A stretch of 64,000 nt of DNA from Niallia sp. NCCP-28. GTDB taxonomy: Bacteria; Bacillota; Bacilli; Bacillales; Cytobacillaceae. Positions within the stretch are counted from its first letter, which is position 1. Each line of letters opens with the position of its first letter. The notes below the pieces were generated by a model. It ran no database searches, was not told the origin of the DNA, and worked only from the letters and a program-made list of their open reading frames with translations. A program made the translations under genes and the position numbers. Location of the stretch: contig NZ_BQYJ01000006.1 in the NCBI RefSeq assembly GCF_023168165.1, positions 1 through 64,000 on the forward strand. The letters are read 5' to 3'. Positions 8,531 to 17,648 of this stretch are shown here, in pieces.

Positions 8531-9631
8531 TTACCATTTGAAATCTAAAATAGTTTTTTGCCATCCGCGATGTGCCGATGCACTCTTCATCGCTTCATCA
8601 AAATCTTCTACTTTTGAAACAGAGATTAACGTATCAGGAAGTACTAGGCTTAGCGCTTGTTGATATGCAGGATTTTCTAATGCTTTAATGACAGCATGAT
8701 AATCAGAAACTGAACTGCGACTACTGCCGTATAGAGTAAGGCCCTTTTCTAAAATATCACGAGTATTAATAGGAACTCTTTCTTCCGTTACACCCATTAA
8801 GATTAAAGATCCACCGCGATTCGCTAAATCAATACCTTGGTTAATTGCTGATTCGCTAAATTTTCCGCCAGTGCACTCAATAATGATATCAGCTCCTACT
8901 TTGGAGGAAGAGAAGTCAAAGTTTTGAACTAGATGACGAGCTGCAAACTTAAATTGCTCTAGTTTTTCAGGCATTGCACCGAATACAGTTAATCTCAATT
9001 CATCAATACCATAAACATAACGAACCATCGCTGCTGTCAAATAACCAACCGGTCCATCACCAAAAATAGCAACTGTGGTATTAGGAGACAGTAATTTCTG
9101 ATGGACATGACTTAATGCATGGTAAGAAACTGTACATAATTCAGATAACACGGCAATCTCATCCGGCATGTCAGCTGGGATTGGAACTGCACAAGCAGCT
9201 GGGACAACCACACGGCTTTGAGCAATACCATCATAACCACTTCCCATAAAGTGCCCATTTTCACAGTAGTTATCCGCTACTCCTTTTCCACACGTTAAGC
9301 AACATTCTTCCTTTGTTTTTGCTTCTACTAAATGGCCTGGCAGATTGGGAACTATAACAACACGTTCACCTACTTGGACTTCTTGGGATCTACTTTCTAT
9401 AACCGTTCCAATCCCTTCGTGCAATAGTGCCATGGGTAATTTTTTAGCCATTGCCTCAGGTTTTCTCAACCCAGCATAATAACGAATATCTGCATGACAA
9501 ACACTTGCCATACTCGGTTCAATAACTACCTCTCCATCTTTAATTTCTCTCTCAATGCTTCTTTCTTCTAATTTACCCGGTTGAAGAAGCCAAAACGTTC
9601 TTGATTGCATTGCATTGCGTATTTGTGTCAT
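8531..9631 (-). CDS. Zinc-type medium-chain alcohol dehydrogenase, TarJ/ribitol-5-phosphate dehydrogenase-like
   Basis: MDR dehydrogenase of 366 residues. It has a catalytic-zinc site (SVCHADIRYY; LLHEG), a region corresponding to the structural zinc site but with fewer cysteines than usual (CCLTCGKG, YCENG), and a Rossmann nucleotide-binding segment (FGDGPVGYL). The C-terminal SRSSVSDYHAVIKALENP segment resembles TarJ-type ribulose-5-phosphate reductases. Neighbouring genes for a polyol-type MFS transporter and an AraB-type kinase suggest instead a catabolic pentitol dehydrogenase making a pentulose. The substrate (ribitol, arabitol or a phosphate) cannot be decided from sequence. Single gene with its own terminator; controlled through GTTCRTTT boxes. 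Confidence 0.78.
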   Translation of the reverse strand: MTQIRNAMQSRTFWLLQPGKLEERSIEREIKDGEVVIEPSMASVCHADIRYYAGLRKPEAMAKKLPMALLHEGIGTVIESRSQEVQVGERVVIVPNLPGHLVEAKTKEECCLTCGKGVADNYCENGHFMGSGYDGIAQSRVVVPAACAVPIPADMPDEIAVLSELCTVSYHALSHVHQKLLSPNTTVAIFGDGPVGYLTAAMVRYVYGIDELRLTVFGAMPEKLEQFKFAARHLVQNFDFSSSKVGADIIIECTGGKFSESAINQGIDLANRGGSLILMGVTEERVPINTRDILEKGLTLYGSSRSSVSDYHAVIKALENPAYQQALSLVLPDTLISVSKVEDFDEAMKSASAHRGWQKTILDFKW

Positions 9632-9651
9632 TGTATTTCCCCCTCAAAAAT

Positions 9652-9764
9652 AAAGTGCGAACTTATTCAAAAAAGTTCGTTTTTGCTCGTATTTTTATAA
9701 TACAACTAAAAAAACAAACAAGTCAACTATAAACGAACAAAAATAAACTTATTTTCGTTCGTTT
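9652..9764. promoter_or_regulatory. Cluster of DeoR-type operator boxes between dehydrogenase and transporter
   Basis: GTTCGTTTTT (9675) and GCTCGTATTT (9685) are 10-bp-phased direct repeats. AAACGAAC (9731-9738) and GTTCGTTT (9757-9764) form an inverted pair. A further GCGAAC half-site lies at 9657-9662. They sit directly upstream of the leftward dehydrogenase gene and just after the transporter gene, so the dehydrogenase probably has its own regulated promoter here. Confidence 0.55.
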
Positions 9765-9772
9765 ATGCACAT

Positions 9773-11044
9773 TTAGTTTGAGTTATATTTTGCAACAGTT
9801 ATATTCTTTATCTCTTCACCTCTTTCTTTAGGAAGCTTAATGAAGTAGGTTAAAATAGAACTTGAGAAATAAAGTAATGCTAAAATCCAAATAACCCCTT
9901 GTGCTCCCAGTGCACCGATAAACAAGCCGACTATTGCAGGACCTAAGAATGTTGGTAGACCTGCACCAAGATTTAAAATTGACATTGCTGCACCTTTGTC
10001 CTTTTTAACTAAAGATGGCACTAAAGCAGAAAGAGGGACATAAGCAGCAAGCAGAGCTCCCCAAGCAATCCCCATTGCTCCCACTGCATAGATGTTTCCT
10101 GTAAACCATTGTGGAACATAGTAAAGGCCAAGTGTTGTCAGACCGCATCCAACTCCACCAAACCACATAATTGTGTTTCTCCATCCAAGTTTATCTCCAA
10201 TAATTCCAAAAATTAAATTGAATAAGATGTTACTTGTGAAAATGGAAGCCCAAATTCCTAACCAAGTTGTTGTTGGAATTCCATAATCAGCTAGGTAGAC
10301 AGGGAGGAACACTGGAAAAGCAAACTGTGCTGTTGTGTTGATTGTACGCACGATTCCACCTAGCAATACTTTTGGCTCTTCCTTAGCGATTGTAAGTCCT
10401 TTCGCAAGTTCTTTAAGTTTCTCGTCTTTGCTTCTGCCACTTTGTAATTCTAAACGATCTTTATTAACAATTAGTGCAAATAGTGCACCAATTAAAACAA
10501 TTACAATAGAAGTCCATAATGTATTAATATGACCAAGATTTTGAATAGCCCATACTGAATAGTAAGCACCTAATACGTTTAATCCACCTGTAAATACAAA
10601 CCAAAACCAGCCAACAGCCGAACTGAGTCTTTGTTGAGGAGTTTTATAGGCAATCCATACAAGGAATGAATAAGCAAACAGTGGATAACCGAACCCGCGA
10701 ATACAATAAAATACAAGCATCATTATGTAATTAAAATCATTGGACACTCCTAATCCAATAAAACCTGAAGTTCCAATAATATAAATAAGTGTACCTATCC
10801 ACATACTTCTTTTTGGACCTAAGGTTTCAACTAAAACACCTGAAAACCAAGAGGCAATAGCAAGCGTCACTCCATAAACAGCAAATAAAAGAGAGTTCTC
10901 CTGCACAGTAAAGCCATTTTCTAATAACCAAGGGCTAAGCCAAGCAATTTCTAATCCATCCCCCATCATAAAGATTAAAACCCCAAGATACCCCCAAGCT
11001 AAATTGCTTGGTAGCCCAATCCGATCTAAAAGTTTACTATTCAT
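9773..11044 (-). CDS. MFS polyol/organic-anion transporter (RbtT/DalT/CsbX-like)
   Basis: Membrane transporter of 423 residues with about 12 hydrophobic helices. The N-terminal segment (LAWGYLGVLIFMMGDGLEIAWLSPWL) and the ETLGPKRSMW loop match the group that includes the ribitol and D-arabinitol permeases RbtT/DalT and Bacillus CsbX. Its place between a pentitol dehydrogenase and a ribulokinase makes pentitol uptake likely. Upstream are phased GTTCATT boxes and a candidate cre site, so it is probably both induced by the substrate and repressed by good carbon sources. Confidence 0.8.
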   Translation of the reverse strand: MNSKLLDRIGLPSNLAWGYLGVLIFMMGDGLEIAWLSPWLLENGFTVQENSLLFAVYGVTLAIASWFSGVLVETLGPKRSMWIGTLIYIIGTSGFIGLGVSNDFNYIMMLVFYCIRGFGYPLFAYSFLVWIAYKTPQQRLSSAVGWFWFVFTGGLNVLGAYYSVWAIQNLGHINTLWTSIVIVLIGALFALIVNKDRLELQSGRSKDEKLKELAKGLTIAKEEPKVLLGGIVRTINTTAQFAFPVFLPVYLADYGIPTTTWLGIWASIFTSNILFNLIFGIIGDKLGWRNTIMWFGGVGCGLTTLGLYYVPQWFTGNIYAVGAMGIAWGALLAAYVPLSALVPSLVKKDKGAAMSILNLGAGLPTFLGPAIVGLFIGALGAQGVIWILALLYFSSSILTYFIKLPKERGEEIKNITVAKYNSN

Positions 11045-11143
11045 TTTTTATCCCCCTTTTAATATTGAATCAATTATATAAGTGCACAGTAACTTCTTTT
11101 TATCCTCCTTCTGATAGTTTTCATTGATTTCTCGCACAAATAA

Positions 11144-11233
11144 AGTAAGCGTTTTCTAAAAATGCGATAGGAAACCATCTTTTTTAAACAAGCATTGTAA
11201 TTTGTTCATTTAAGTTCATTAATGCTCGTTTTT
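11144..11233. promoter_or_regulatory. Candidate cre site plus three 10-bp-phased DeoR boxes
   Basis: AGTAAGCGTTTTCT (11144-11157) matches 12 of 14 positions of the CcpA cre consensus on either strand. GTTCATTTAA (11204), GTTCATTAAT (11214) and GCTCGTTTTT (11224) are three direct repeats spaced exactly 10 bp, one helical turn. A fourth box, ACTCGTTTTG, lies at 11315. This is the divergent control region between transporter and kinase, so both genes are probably under a DeoR repressor and CcpA. Confidence 0.6.
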
Positions 11234-11366
11234 TATAATTTACACTATATTGAAATTACAAGTCAATATATTTAAAATAAAAATTTTTATTTAAGTTTAT
11301 TATTGCTTGATTATACTCGTTTTGATAAAATGTTATAAATGAAAAGGTTTTCAGGAGGGATTATAT

Positions 11367-13064
11367 ATGTCAAACACTTCTTTCTATACAATTGGTATTG
11401 ATTATGGATCTGAATCAGGCCGAGTTTTAATAGTAGATGTTCGAACAGGAACAATTAAAGGAAGTCATGTAACTCCTTATGCACATGGAGTGATTATCGA
11501 TACATTGCCAGATGGCTCTACAGAAATCCCTAAAGGAAGCGCATTGCAGCATCCTTCTGATTATTTAGAAGTAATGGAAGTAGGTATTCCATTAGCTCTT
11601 AAAATGGCTGGAATTGATCCTTCTCAAATTGTGGGCCTGGGGATAGATTTTACCTCATCAACTGTTTTGCCTGTTGATGAAAACTTGCATCCTTTATGTT
11701 TGAAAAAAGAATATGAACATTCTTATCACGCATGGGTAAAGTTATGGAAACATCACCATACAAAAAAACAAACGGATAAAATTTTTCAATTAGCAACTCA
11801 ACGTAAAGAAAACTGGATGCGAAAGCTTGGTTATAATATTTCAGAGGAATGGATGATTCCTAAAATCTTCGAAGTATTTGAAGATGGAACAGATATTTAT
11901 AATAAAACGGCTTATTTCCTGGAAGCTTCAGATTGGCTTGTTTCTCTGCTCACTAATTCTCTGACACGAAATAATTGTTCTTTGGGATTCAAAGCTTTTT
12001 GGAATGAAAAACAAGGTTTCCCAACAGAATTTTTCAATTTACTTCATCCAAATTTTGGGGAAACCATTTTATCTAAACTAGGTGGGGAAATTAAAAATGT
12101 AGGTACATGTGCAGGGTTTTTAACACAGGAGTGGGCAGAAAAGTTATCTCTTCCAGTAGGGTTACCAATTGCAACTGGTATTATTGATGCTCATTCAGCT
12201 GTACTCGGAACAGGGGTTTATCAAGCAGAAAAAATGCTGATGGTTATGGGGACTTCTACTTGCCATATGATGCTTAATAAAGAAGAAAAAGAAGTTTCTG
12301 GAATTTCTGGTGTAGTAAAAGATGCGATTATGCCTGGATTATATGCTTATGAAGCTGGCCAATCTGCAGTGGGCGATTTGTTTGGTATGTATGTGAAAAA
12401 ACATGTGCCCCATGCTTATTATTTGGAAGCAGAAGCAAATAATCTTTCTATTTTTGATTTCTTAGAAAAAAAAGCAGCAGAACTGTTTCCTGGAGAAAAT
12501 GGATTGATTGCATTGGACTGGCATAATGGAAATCGTTCTGTTTTATCAGATGCAGATTTATCAGGCTTGCTGGTAGGACTATCACTTTATACAAAACCGG
12601 AAGAAATTTTTCGCGCATACTTGGAAAGCACAGCTTTTGGTGCAAAGATTATTGCAGAAACTTACAAAGAGTGGGGAATGAATATTAATGAGGTGGTAGC
12701 ATGCGGTGGACTCCCTCAGAGAAATCCTCTTCTTATGCAAATCTATGCGGATGTATTAAATATGCCGATTCGCATTTCAAAATCTGATTATGCACCAGCG
12801 ATTGGAGCTGCTATCTTAGGCGCGGTGGCTGCAGGTTCCCAAAAAGGTGGTTATGACAACATGGAGCTAGCTGTTCAAGCTATGTCACAACCTATTGAGA
12901 AAACTTATTATCCTGTAAAAGAACATGTAGGAGTGTATGACAATATGTTTCAGTATTACAAGCAGTTACATAATTATTTTGGAGTTAGACAAGTTGGTAT
13001 GATGAAAGCGTTAAAACAGTTTAAAGAACAAAAAAAGCTAACTAAGAACCTACTACCATCTTAA
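11367..13064 (+). CDS. FGGY-family ribulokinase (AraB type)
   Basis: Carbohydrate kinase of 565 residues, the length of AraB ribulokinases. The N-terminal ATPase motif GIDYGSESGRVLIVD, GLGIDFTSST, the substrate region around IIDAHSAVLG, MGTSTCHMML and the C-terminal CGGLPQRNPLLMQIYADVL are characteristic of the ribulokinase branch of FGGY kinases. It would phosphorylate L- or D-ribulose made by the neighbouring dehydrogenase, feeding the pentose phosphate pathway. No araA or araD epimerase is present nearby, so a ribitol/ribulose or arabitol route is more plausible than arabinose use. AGGAGGG precedes the ATG. Confidence 0.87.
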   Translation: MSNTSFYTIGIDYGSESGRVLIVDVRTGTIKGSHVTPYAHGVIIDTLPDGSTEIPKGSALQHPSDYLEVMEVGIPLALKMAGIDPSQIVGLGIDFTSSTVLPVDENLHPLCLKKEYEHSYHAWVKLWKHHHTKKQTDKIFQLATQRKENWMRKLGYNISEEWMIPKIFEVFEDGTDIYNKTAYFLEASDWLVSLLTNSLTRNNCSLGFKAFWNEKQGFPTEFFNLLHPNFGETILSKLGGEIKNVGTCAGFLTQEWAEKLSLPVGLPIATGIIDAHSAVLGTGVYQAEKMLMVMGTSTCHMMLNKEEKEVSGISGVVKDAIMPGLYAYEAGQSAVGDLFGMYVKKHVPHAYYLEAEANNLSIFDFLEKKAAELFPGENGLIALDWHNGNRSVLSDADLSGLLVGLSLYTKPEEIFRAYLESTAFGAKIIAETYKEWGMNINEVVACGGLPQRNPLLMQIYADVLNMPIRISKSDYAPAIGAAILGAVAAGSQKGGYDNMELAVQAMSQPIEKTYYPVKEHVGVYDNMFQYYKQLHNYFGVRQVGMMKALKQFKEQKKLTKNLLPS

Positions 13065-13139
13065 TCTGTAAATTCCACCATTAAGTAGAAAGTATTAACA
13101 ATATCTTGTTGGTAATGATTGTAATAGATAAAGTTTTAG

Positions 13140-13168
13140 GGACACTTAATCAACGAGTGTCCTTTTTC
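13140..13168 (+). terminator. Terminator of the ribulokinase gene
   Basis: GGACACT/AGTGTCC forms a 7-bp stem with a 9-nt loop followed by TTTTTCTTT. It lies about 75 bp after the kinase stop codon. Confidence 0.8.
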
Positions 13169-13169
13169 T

Positions 13170-13900
13170 TTATACATAGCGGAACAATACAAAAAGTTAG
13201 ATAGATCATCCATTAGGCAGTTTATAGGGCATTGATTTGGTATTATACTTTATGCCTTTTCATTTTATTTTAATCCATTTGTAATTATGTAAATTAATAT
13301 ATGTCTGCTAATTTTTCTTTAAATTTCTCTATACTTTCCAACTTATTCAAATAAAAATTTTTTCATCATACGACATTTTTACTGGGACTAGCACTCTAAC
13401 AAAAGCACGTAATCAGTATGGAAAAACAAAATCTATCTAATCAAATAGAAACATTATCAACCTGATGTTATTCTGTTAACTTTGAAATAGGCTCTGAGAT
13501 TAATACAAACTCTCCTTCTATGGTGTTCAATATGTTCAAACACTTTTATATCCCCTTTTCATCCTCGTCATAGGATTATTGTCTATTAAATAGAAAGTTG
13601 CTTGTTTTTAAATCAGCAATTATTTTTTCCAATCCATCGACAACATTGCAAAAATAGAAGTAATAGCCAGATCTATCTTATAGGGAATTTTTCGTCTTTT
13701 TCTCTCTCTGAAGTATGGGCACTACAACCTTATTGAGTTATCAAAATAATCCCAATGTGCCGTATTAGAATTATCTTTAAAAAGCTCCCAACAATTTTCC
13801 GAAAAAAATCCAAATATAGCTGCACCTTAGTAAAAACTATTTCAGCTCCGTCACTTGGAGGGACTTTAATAATATTTTAGGAAAGGTTTCACTAATAAAA
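13170..13900. pseudogene. Gene-free region with a possible decayed coding fragment
   Basis: No intact gene is seen in 730 bp. On the minus strand, 13560-13860, a protein-like reading (GAAIFGFFSENCWELFKDNS and then IPYKIDLAITSIFAMLSMDW) is interrupted by stops and needs frame changes. It may be the remnant of a gene of unknown family; there is no start or ribosome binding site. The remainder is AT-rich with no recognised signal. Confidence 0.3.
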
Positions 13901-13901
13901 A

Positions 13902-14228
13902 CTACCCCCAGTATGTACCCCATTTTTTCATTTCTTTAATCATCGTATGTAATGCTTGTCCTTTTTCTGTAAGCGAATATTCTACTGTTACTGGAACAGT
14001 AGGATAAACCGTTCGAATTAATATATTATTTGCTTCTAAGTGTCTTAAAGTGTTTGTTAATGCCTTTGGACTTACCTTTGAAATAGTTTTTTGTAATTCT
14101 CCAAATCGTTTTGTTCCTTCAAATAATTCTCTAAGGACAAGAAATGACCATTTCCCTCCAATTATATTTAATGCTTTTTCAATAGAACATTCTATTTGTA
14201 TTTTCTCCGATTCATTATGATTATTCAT
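13902..14228 (-). CDS. HxlR-family transcriptional regulator
   Basis: Small regulator of 108 residues. ECSIEKALNIIGGKWSFLVL with its conserved cysteine, the winged helix (FGELQKTISKVSPKALTNTL) and the YSLTEKGQAL wing are the HxlR signature. HxlR proteins often respond to reactive electrophiles or oxidants through the N-terminal Cys. It is divergent from an aldo-keto reductase gene 230 bp away, which it probably controls; this is inferred from gene order only. Confidence 0.88.
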   Translation of the reverse strand: MNNHNESEKIQIECSIEKALNIIGGKWSFLVLRELFEGTKRFGELQKTISKVSPKALTNTLRHLEANNILIRTVYPTVPVTVEYSLTEKGQALHTMIKEMKKWGTYWG

Positions 14229-14458
14229 AATCCACCTCTTTTTTTATTATAGATACTATAAAAAGTATAGCTTCTTTATTAAAGGTAATTATATCAAAAA
14301 AAATTCAGTAATTGAAAAGTAATAAAAGAAAGTCTATAGTCTTTAGTGAGAACATTATAGTTTTCTAGAAACAAAGTTTTTTAGTTACTCAAAAATTGTA
14401 AGCCTATACATCAAGAGTATTTAACAATTAATAAAGATGACAAGGAGGAAGGATTAAG

Positions 14459-15403
14459 ATGAAATACAGAAATTTGGGTGGAAGCGGCTTGAAGGTTAGC
14501 GAAATCAGTTTAGGTAGCTGGTTAACCTACGGGAAATCAGTAGAAGATAATATTGCCGAAAAAACAATACATAAGGCATATGAATTGGGAATTAACTTTT
14601 TTGACTCTGCCAATGTGTATGAGCGTGGCGAAGGGGAACGAGTAATGGCTTCCGCATTGAAATCCTATCCACGTGAGTCCTATGTCATTACCACTAAAGC
14701 ATTTTGGCCAATGGGAGAAGGTCCTAATGATAGAGGCTTGTCCAGAAAGCATATAAAGGAACAAGTAAATGCCAGTTTAAAGCGAATGAATTTAGACTAT
14801 GTTGATATTTTCTATTGTCATCGATATGATACTGAAACTCCAGTAAATGAAACATTAAGAGCAATTGATGATTTAATTCGCGAAGGCAAGATTTTGTATG
14901 CTGGTGTGAGTGAATGGAGCGCTGCCCAAATCGAAGAAGCTATGCGTGTTGCAGATAAATTTTTACTAGATAGAATCGTGGTTAACCAACCACAATACAA
15001 TATGTTCCACCGTTATATTGAAAAAGAAGTAATCCCTGTTAGTGAAAAATACGGCGTTGGGCAAGTTGTTTTTTCTCCACTTGCTCAAGGGGTCTTAACT
15101 GGTAAGTATAAAGGCAATAAAATTCCTGAAAACAGTCGTGCATCGAATGGTTCTATTAATCAATTTATACAAGGATTCTTAAATGAAGATGTTTTGAAAA
15201 AAGTGGAACAGCTAGAAGGTGTCGCTAAAGAATTGGATACTAGCTTACCTAGTCTTGCACTGGCTTGGACCTTAAGACAGCCTAACGTTGCAAGTGCCTT
15301 AATTGGGGCAAGTAAGCCAAGTCAGGTAGAAGAAAATGTTAAAGCAATTGACATCAAACTATCAGATGAAGTTATCCAAAAAATCGAAGGAATTTTAGAA
15401 TAA
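14459..15403 (+). CDS. Aldo/keto reductase (KCNAB/YdhF-like)
   Basis: NADPH-dependent oxidoreductase of 314 residues with a TIM-barrel fold. The catalytic tetrad is visible as Asp in FFDSANVY, Tyr in the same motif, Lys in TTKAFWP and His in FYCHRYD. The C-terminal cofactor-binding segment is SALIGASKPSQVEEN. This branch resembles the beta-subunit-like AKRs that reduce aldehydes, ketones or quinones. The start is backed by AAGGAGGAAGG. The divergent HxlR gene suggests induction by toxic carbonyls. The real substrate is unknown. Confidence 0.87.
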   Translation: MKYRNLGGSGLKVSEISLGSWLTYGKSVEDNIAEKTIHKAYELGINFFDSANVYERGEGERVMASALKSYPRESYVITTKAFWPMGEGPNDRGLSRKHIKEQVNASLKRMNLDYVDIFYCHRYDTETPVNETLRAIDDLIREGKILYAGVSEWSAAQIEEAMRVADKFLLDRIVVNQPQYNMFHRYIEKEVIPVSEKYGVGQVVFSPLAQGVLTGKYKGNKIPENSRASNGSINQFIQGFLNEDVLKKVEQLEGVAKELDTSLPSLALAWTLRQPNVASALIGASKPSQVEENVKAIDIKLSDEVIQKIEGILE

Positions 15404-15454
15404 GAAAAAGAAAAGAACATTGATAAAACATTGGAATAGTAAGGGATACACACT

Positions 15455-15500
15455 AAAAAGACCCTGACTTCGCCAAAGATTTTTTGACGAAAACAGGGTC
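15455..15500 (-). terminator. Terminator at the end of the leftward siderophore unit
   Basis: GACCCTG (15460-15466) pairs with CAGGGTC (15494-15500), with an inner TTCG/CGAA pairing. On the minus strand it is followed by TTTTTAG. It is 147 bp past the stop of the last siderophore-unit gene. No T-run follows on the plus strand, so it belongs to the leftward operon. Confidence 0.65.
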
Positions 15501-15646
15501 GGATTAGCAAGAATTAATTTTAACTAGTAAATATTTATTTTGTGATTACCACAATCAATCTTTTTATCTACCTTGTTCAATTACATTCAACTTATTCCAA
15601 AACGACAATCTTTTAGAAGAGAATCTCATTTAAATACTGTTGTTAT

Positions 15647-16981
15647 TTATACAACTTCTTGAGATAATGCCTTTATTTTCGCATTAGATTGTTTTACGGA
15701 AGGCACGAAGGTCATAGTAATTGCTGCAATAAATGCTGGAATTGCAAATATTACAAAACACATATAAGTTGGTAGATTCCCTGTTAATAAAAAACCTCCT
15801 AAAACAGGACCAATAATGGCACCAATACGTCCGACACTAAGTGCAGTCCCTAAAGCCGTTGACCTCATGGAAGATGGAAAATGCGATGAAATAAATGCAT
15901 TATTTAAATTTTGTGCTCCAATTGATGCAGCACCAACAAAAGCGACCAACAAATACAGTATCCACACATTCGGGTTAAATGTTAATAACAGTAAGCATAC
16001 CCCTCCGATTGAGTAGAGCGTGGTTAAAACTTTCTTCGAACCTAAACGATCTGCGATATATCCTCCTATTAGAGAGCCAATAATGGCACCGATATTCAAA
16101 CTTAATAAAAACAGCAAACTTGACGTTAGCTCATAGCCAGATGATACCATCATTTGTGGTAACCATGTACTCAAACCATAAACTAATAATAAGCCCATAA
16201 AACAAATAACCCAGAATAATACTGTAGCTCGTGTTCTTCCTTCTTTAAACAACTTTGTAATCGACACACCTTCTGTCTCCATATTTACAACAAGCGCATC
16301 TTGTTGCTGAGGAATATAAGAAGGATTTAATCGATGTAACATAGCTTTTGCTTCCTTGATTTTCCCATTTTCAACATAAAAATAAATAGATTCAGGTAAT
16401 GAAAAAATCATAAACGGCAGCATAAGGAGCGGTATGGTACCGATAAAAAACATCCACTGCCATCCAAACGATGGAATAACCCACATTCCACATAAAGAAA
16501 CTAAAATTCCGCCAATTGAATAACCGCTAAACATAATACCAACCATAATATTACGCATTTTCTTGGGAGAATATTCGGACGTTAATGTTACAAGTAAAGG
16601 TGGAATCCCTCCTAAACCAATGCCTGCGACAAATCGAAAAGTCATAAATAATGGAAGGTTCTCCGCTAATCCTGTTAATAAAGAAAAAATGCTAAATACT
16701 GCTGTACAAACGATAATGACATATTTGCGTCCAAATTTATCTGCTGCCACCCCAGAAATAACGGATCCAATTAAACTACCGATAAGAGTAAGTGAACCAA
16801 TCATTCCAAGAATTGCGGTACTTGCTCCCCAAGTTTCTATTAACGTTGGAATAACAGCACTATATACGACTAAATCATAGCCATCAAACAAAATTAATAG
16901 CATACACCATAGAAGGACTGTAAAATGTGCCTTATTAAATTTACTGTTATCAATAACATTAGCTACTTGTATATTTCTCAC
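15647..16981 (-). CDS. MFS transporter, aromatic acid:H+ symporter (AAHS)-like
   Basis: Transporter of 444 residues with 12 predicted helices. The DGYDLVVYSAVIP motif in helix 1 and the DKFGRKYVII loop place it in the AAHS group (PcaK/BenK/MhbT-like), which carries benzoate-type acids. It starts with GTG and overlaps the phosphopantetheinyl transferase gene by 23 bp, so it is co-transcribed with the siderophore assembly genes. A role in moving 2,3-dihydroxybenzoate or a catechol breakdown product is attractive but inferred. Such a transporter is not part of the standard dhbACEBF operon. Confidence 0.8.
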   Translation of the reverse strand: MRNIQVANVIDNSKFNKAHFTVLLWCMLLILFDGYDLVVYSAVIPTLIETWGASTAILGMIGSLTLIGSLIGSVISGVAADKFGRKYVIIVCTAVFSIFSLLTGLAENLPLFMTFRFVAGIGLGGIPPLLVTLTSEYSPKKMRNIMVGIMFSGYSIGGILVSLCGMWVIPSFGWQWMFFIGTIPLLMLPFMIFSLPESIYFYVENGKIKEAKAMLHRLNPSYIPQQQDALVVNMETEGVSITKLFKEGRTRATVLFWVICFMGLLLVYGLSTWLPQMMVSSGYELTSSLLFLLSLNIGAIIGSLIGGYIADRLGSKKVLTTLYSIGGVCLLLLTFNPNVWILYLLVAFVGAASIGAQNLNNAFISSHFPSSMRSTALGTALSVGRIGAIIGPVLGGFLLTGNLPTYMCFVIFAIPAFIAAITMTFVPSVKQSNAKIKALSQEVV

Positions 16982-17648
16982 TGCTCCATCTCCCCTCCAT
17001 AAAAAAAGTTTTCAGCTGATGTACTGTTATTAACAACACTTGCTCTACACGACATTCACTGCATACAGCACATTTATATTGTGAATCAATACTTATAGAC
17101 TGAACTCGAACAGGTACCTTTTTTCCGTTTTGATAAACCATGCCATTAGGATTAATGTCAATGCTAGTTAAATCTGTCGATAATCCAGTTCCTAACCACT
17201 TCACATAACTTTCTTTTGCTGTCCATAAATAATAGAAGTCTTCCATCCTATCAAGCTGGAAGAGTTTCTGCTCTGTTTCAGTCCAAACACTTTGGAATAA
17301 CGAAAAAGCACGGTATTGTTTTTGTTCAATATCGATTCCTACTGGACGATCACTTATTGCACAAATTACATACTGACCCGCATGTGAAATATTAAAATGC
17401 AAGTTATGATTTGTTAATCTATATTTTCCAAATTGGTTTACTTGATATGTTAATTCCGTGGGTTCACATTGTAATTGTTTTGCTAATTGCATTTGGATTA
17501 ACAAACTGCCAACCATGCTGCGCAAACGATCATCATAATGGCGGAAACGCAAAATATGGTGCTGACGTTCTTTAGAAAGGCAACCGAGAAGCTCGTGAAA
17601 CAGCCTCTCCTCTAACCTTTCAATTCGACAAACAAATATTTGTATCAT
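16959..17648 (-). CDS. Sfp-type 4'-phosphopantetheinyl transferase
   Basis: Enzyme of 229 residues that attaches the phosphopantetheine arm of CoA to carrier domains. The diagnostic motifs are visible: RPVGIDIEQ (Mg2+-binding Asp and Glu) and FYYLWTAKESYVKW (the WxxKE motif). It overlaps the upstream MFS gene by 4 bp. Its likely clients are the stand-alone ArCP and the two peptidyl carrier domains of the NRPS in the same operon. Having a private Sfp makes the cluster self-sufficient, useful if it moves between hosts. Confidence 0.92.
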   Translation of the reverse strand: MIQIFVCRIERLEERLFHELLGCLSKERQHHILRFRHYDDRLRSMVGSLLIQMQLAKQLQCEPTELTYQVNQFGKYRLTNHNLHFNISHAGQYVICAISDRPVGIDIEQKQYRAFSLFQSVWTETEQKLFQLDRMEDFYYLWTAKESYVKWLGTGLSTDLTSIDINPNGMVYQNGKKVPVRVQSISIDSQYKCAVCSECRVEQVLLITVHQLKTFFMEGRWSSEKYTSS

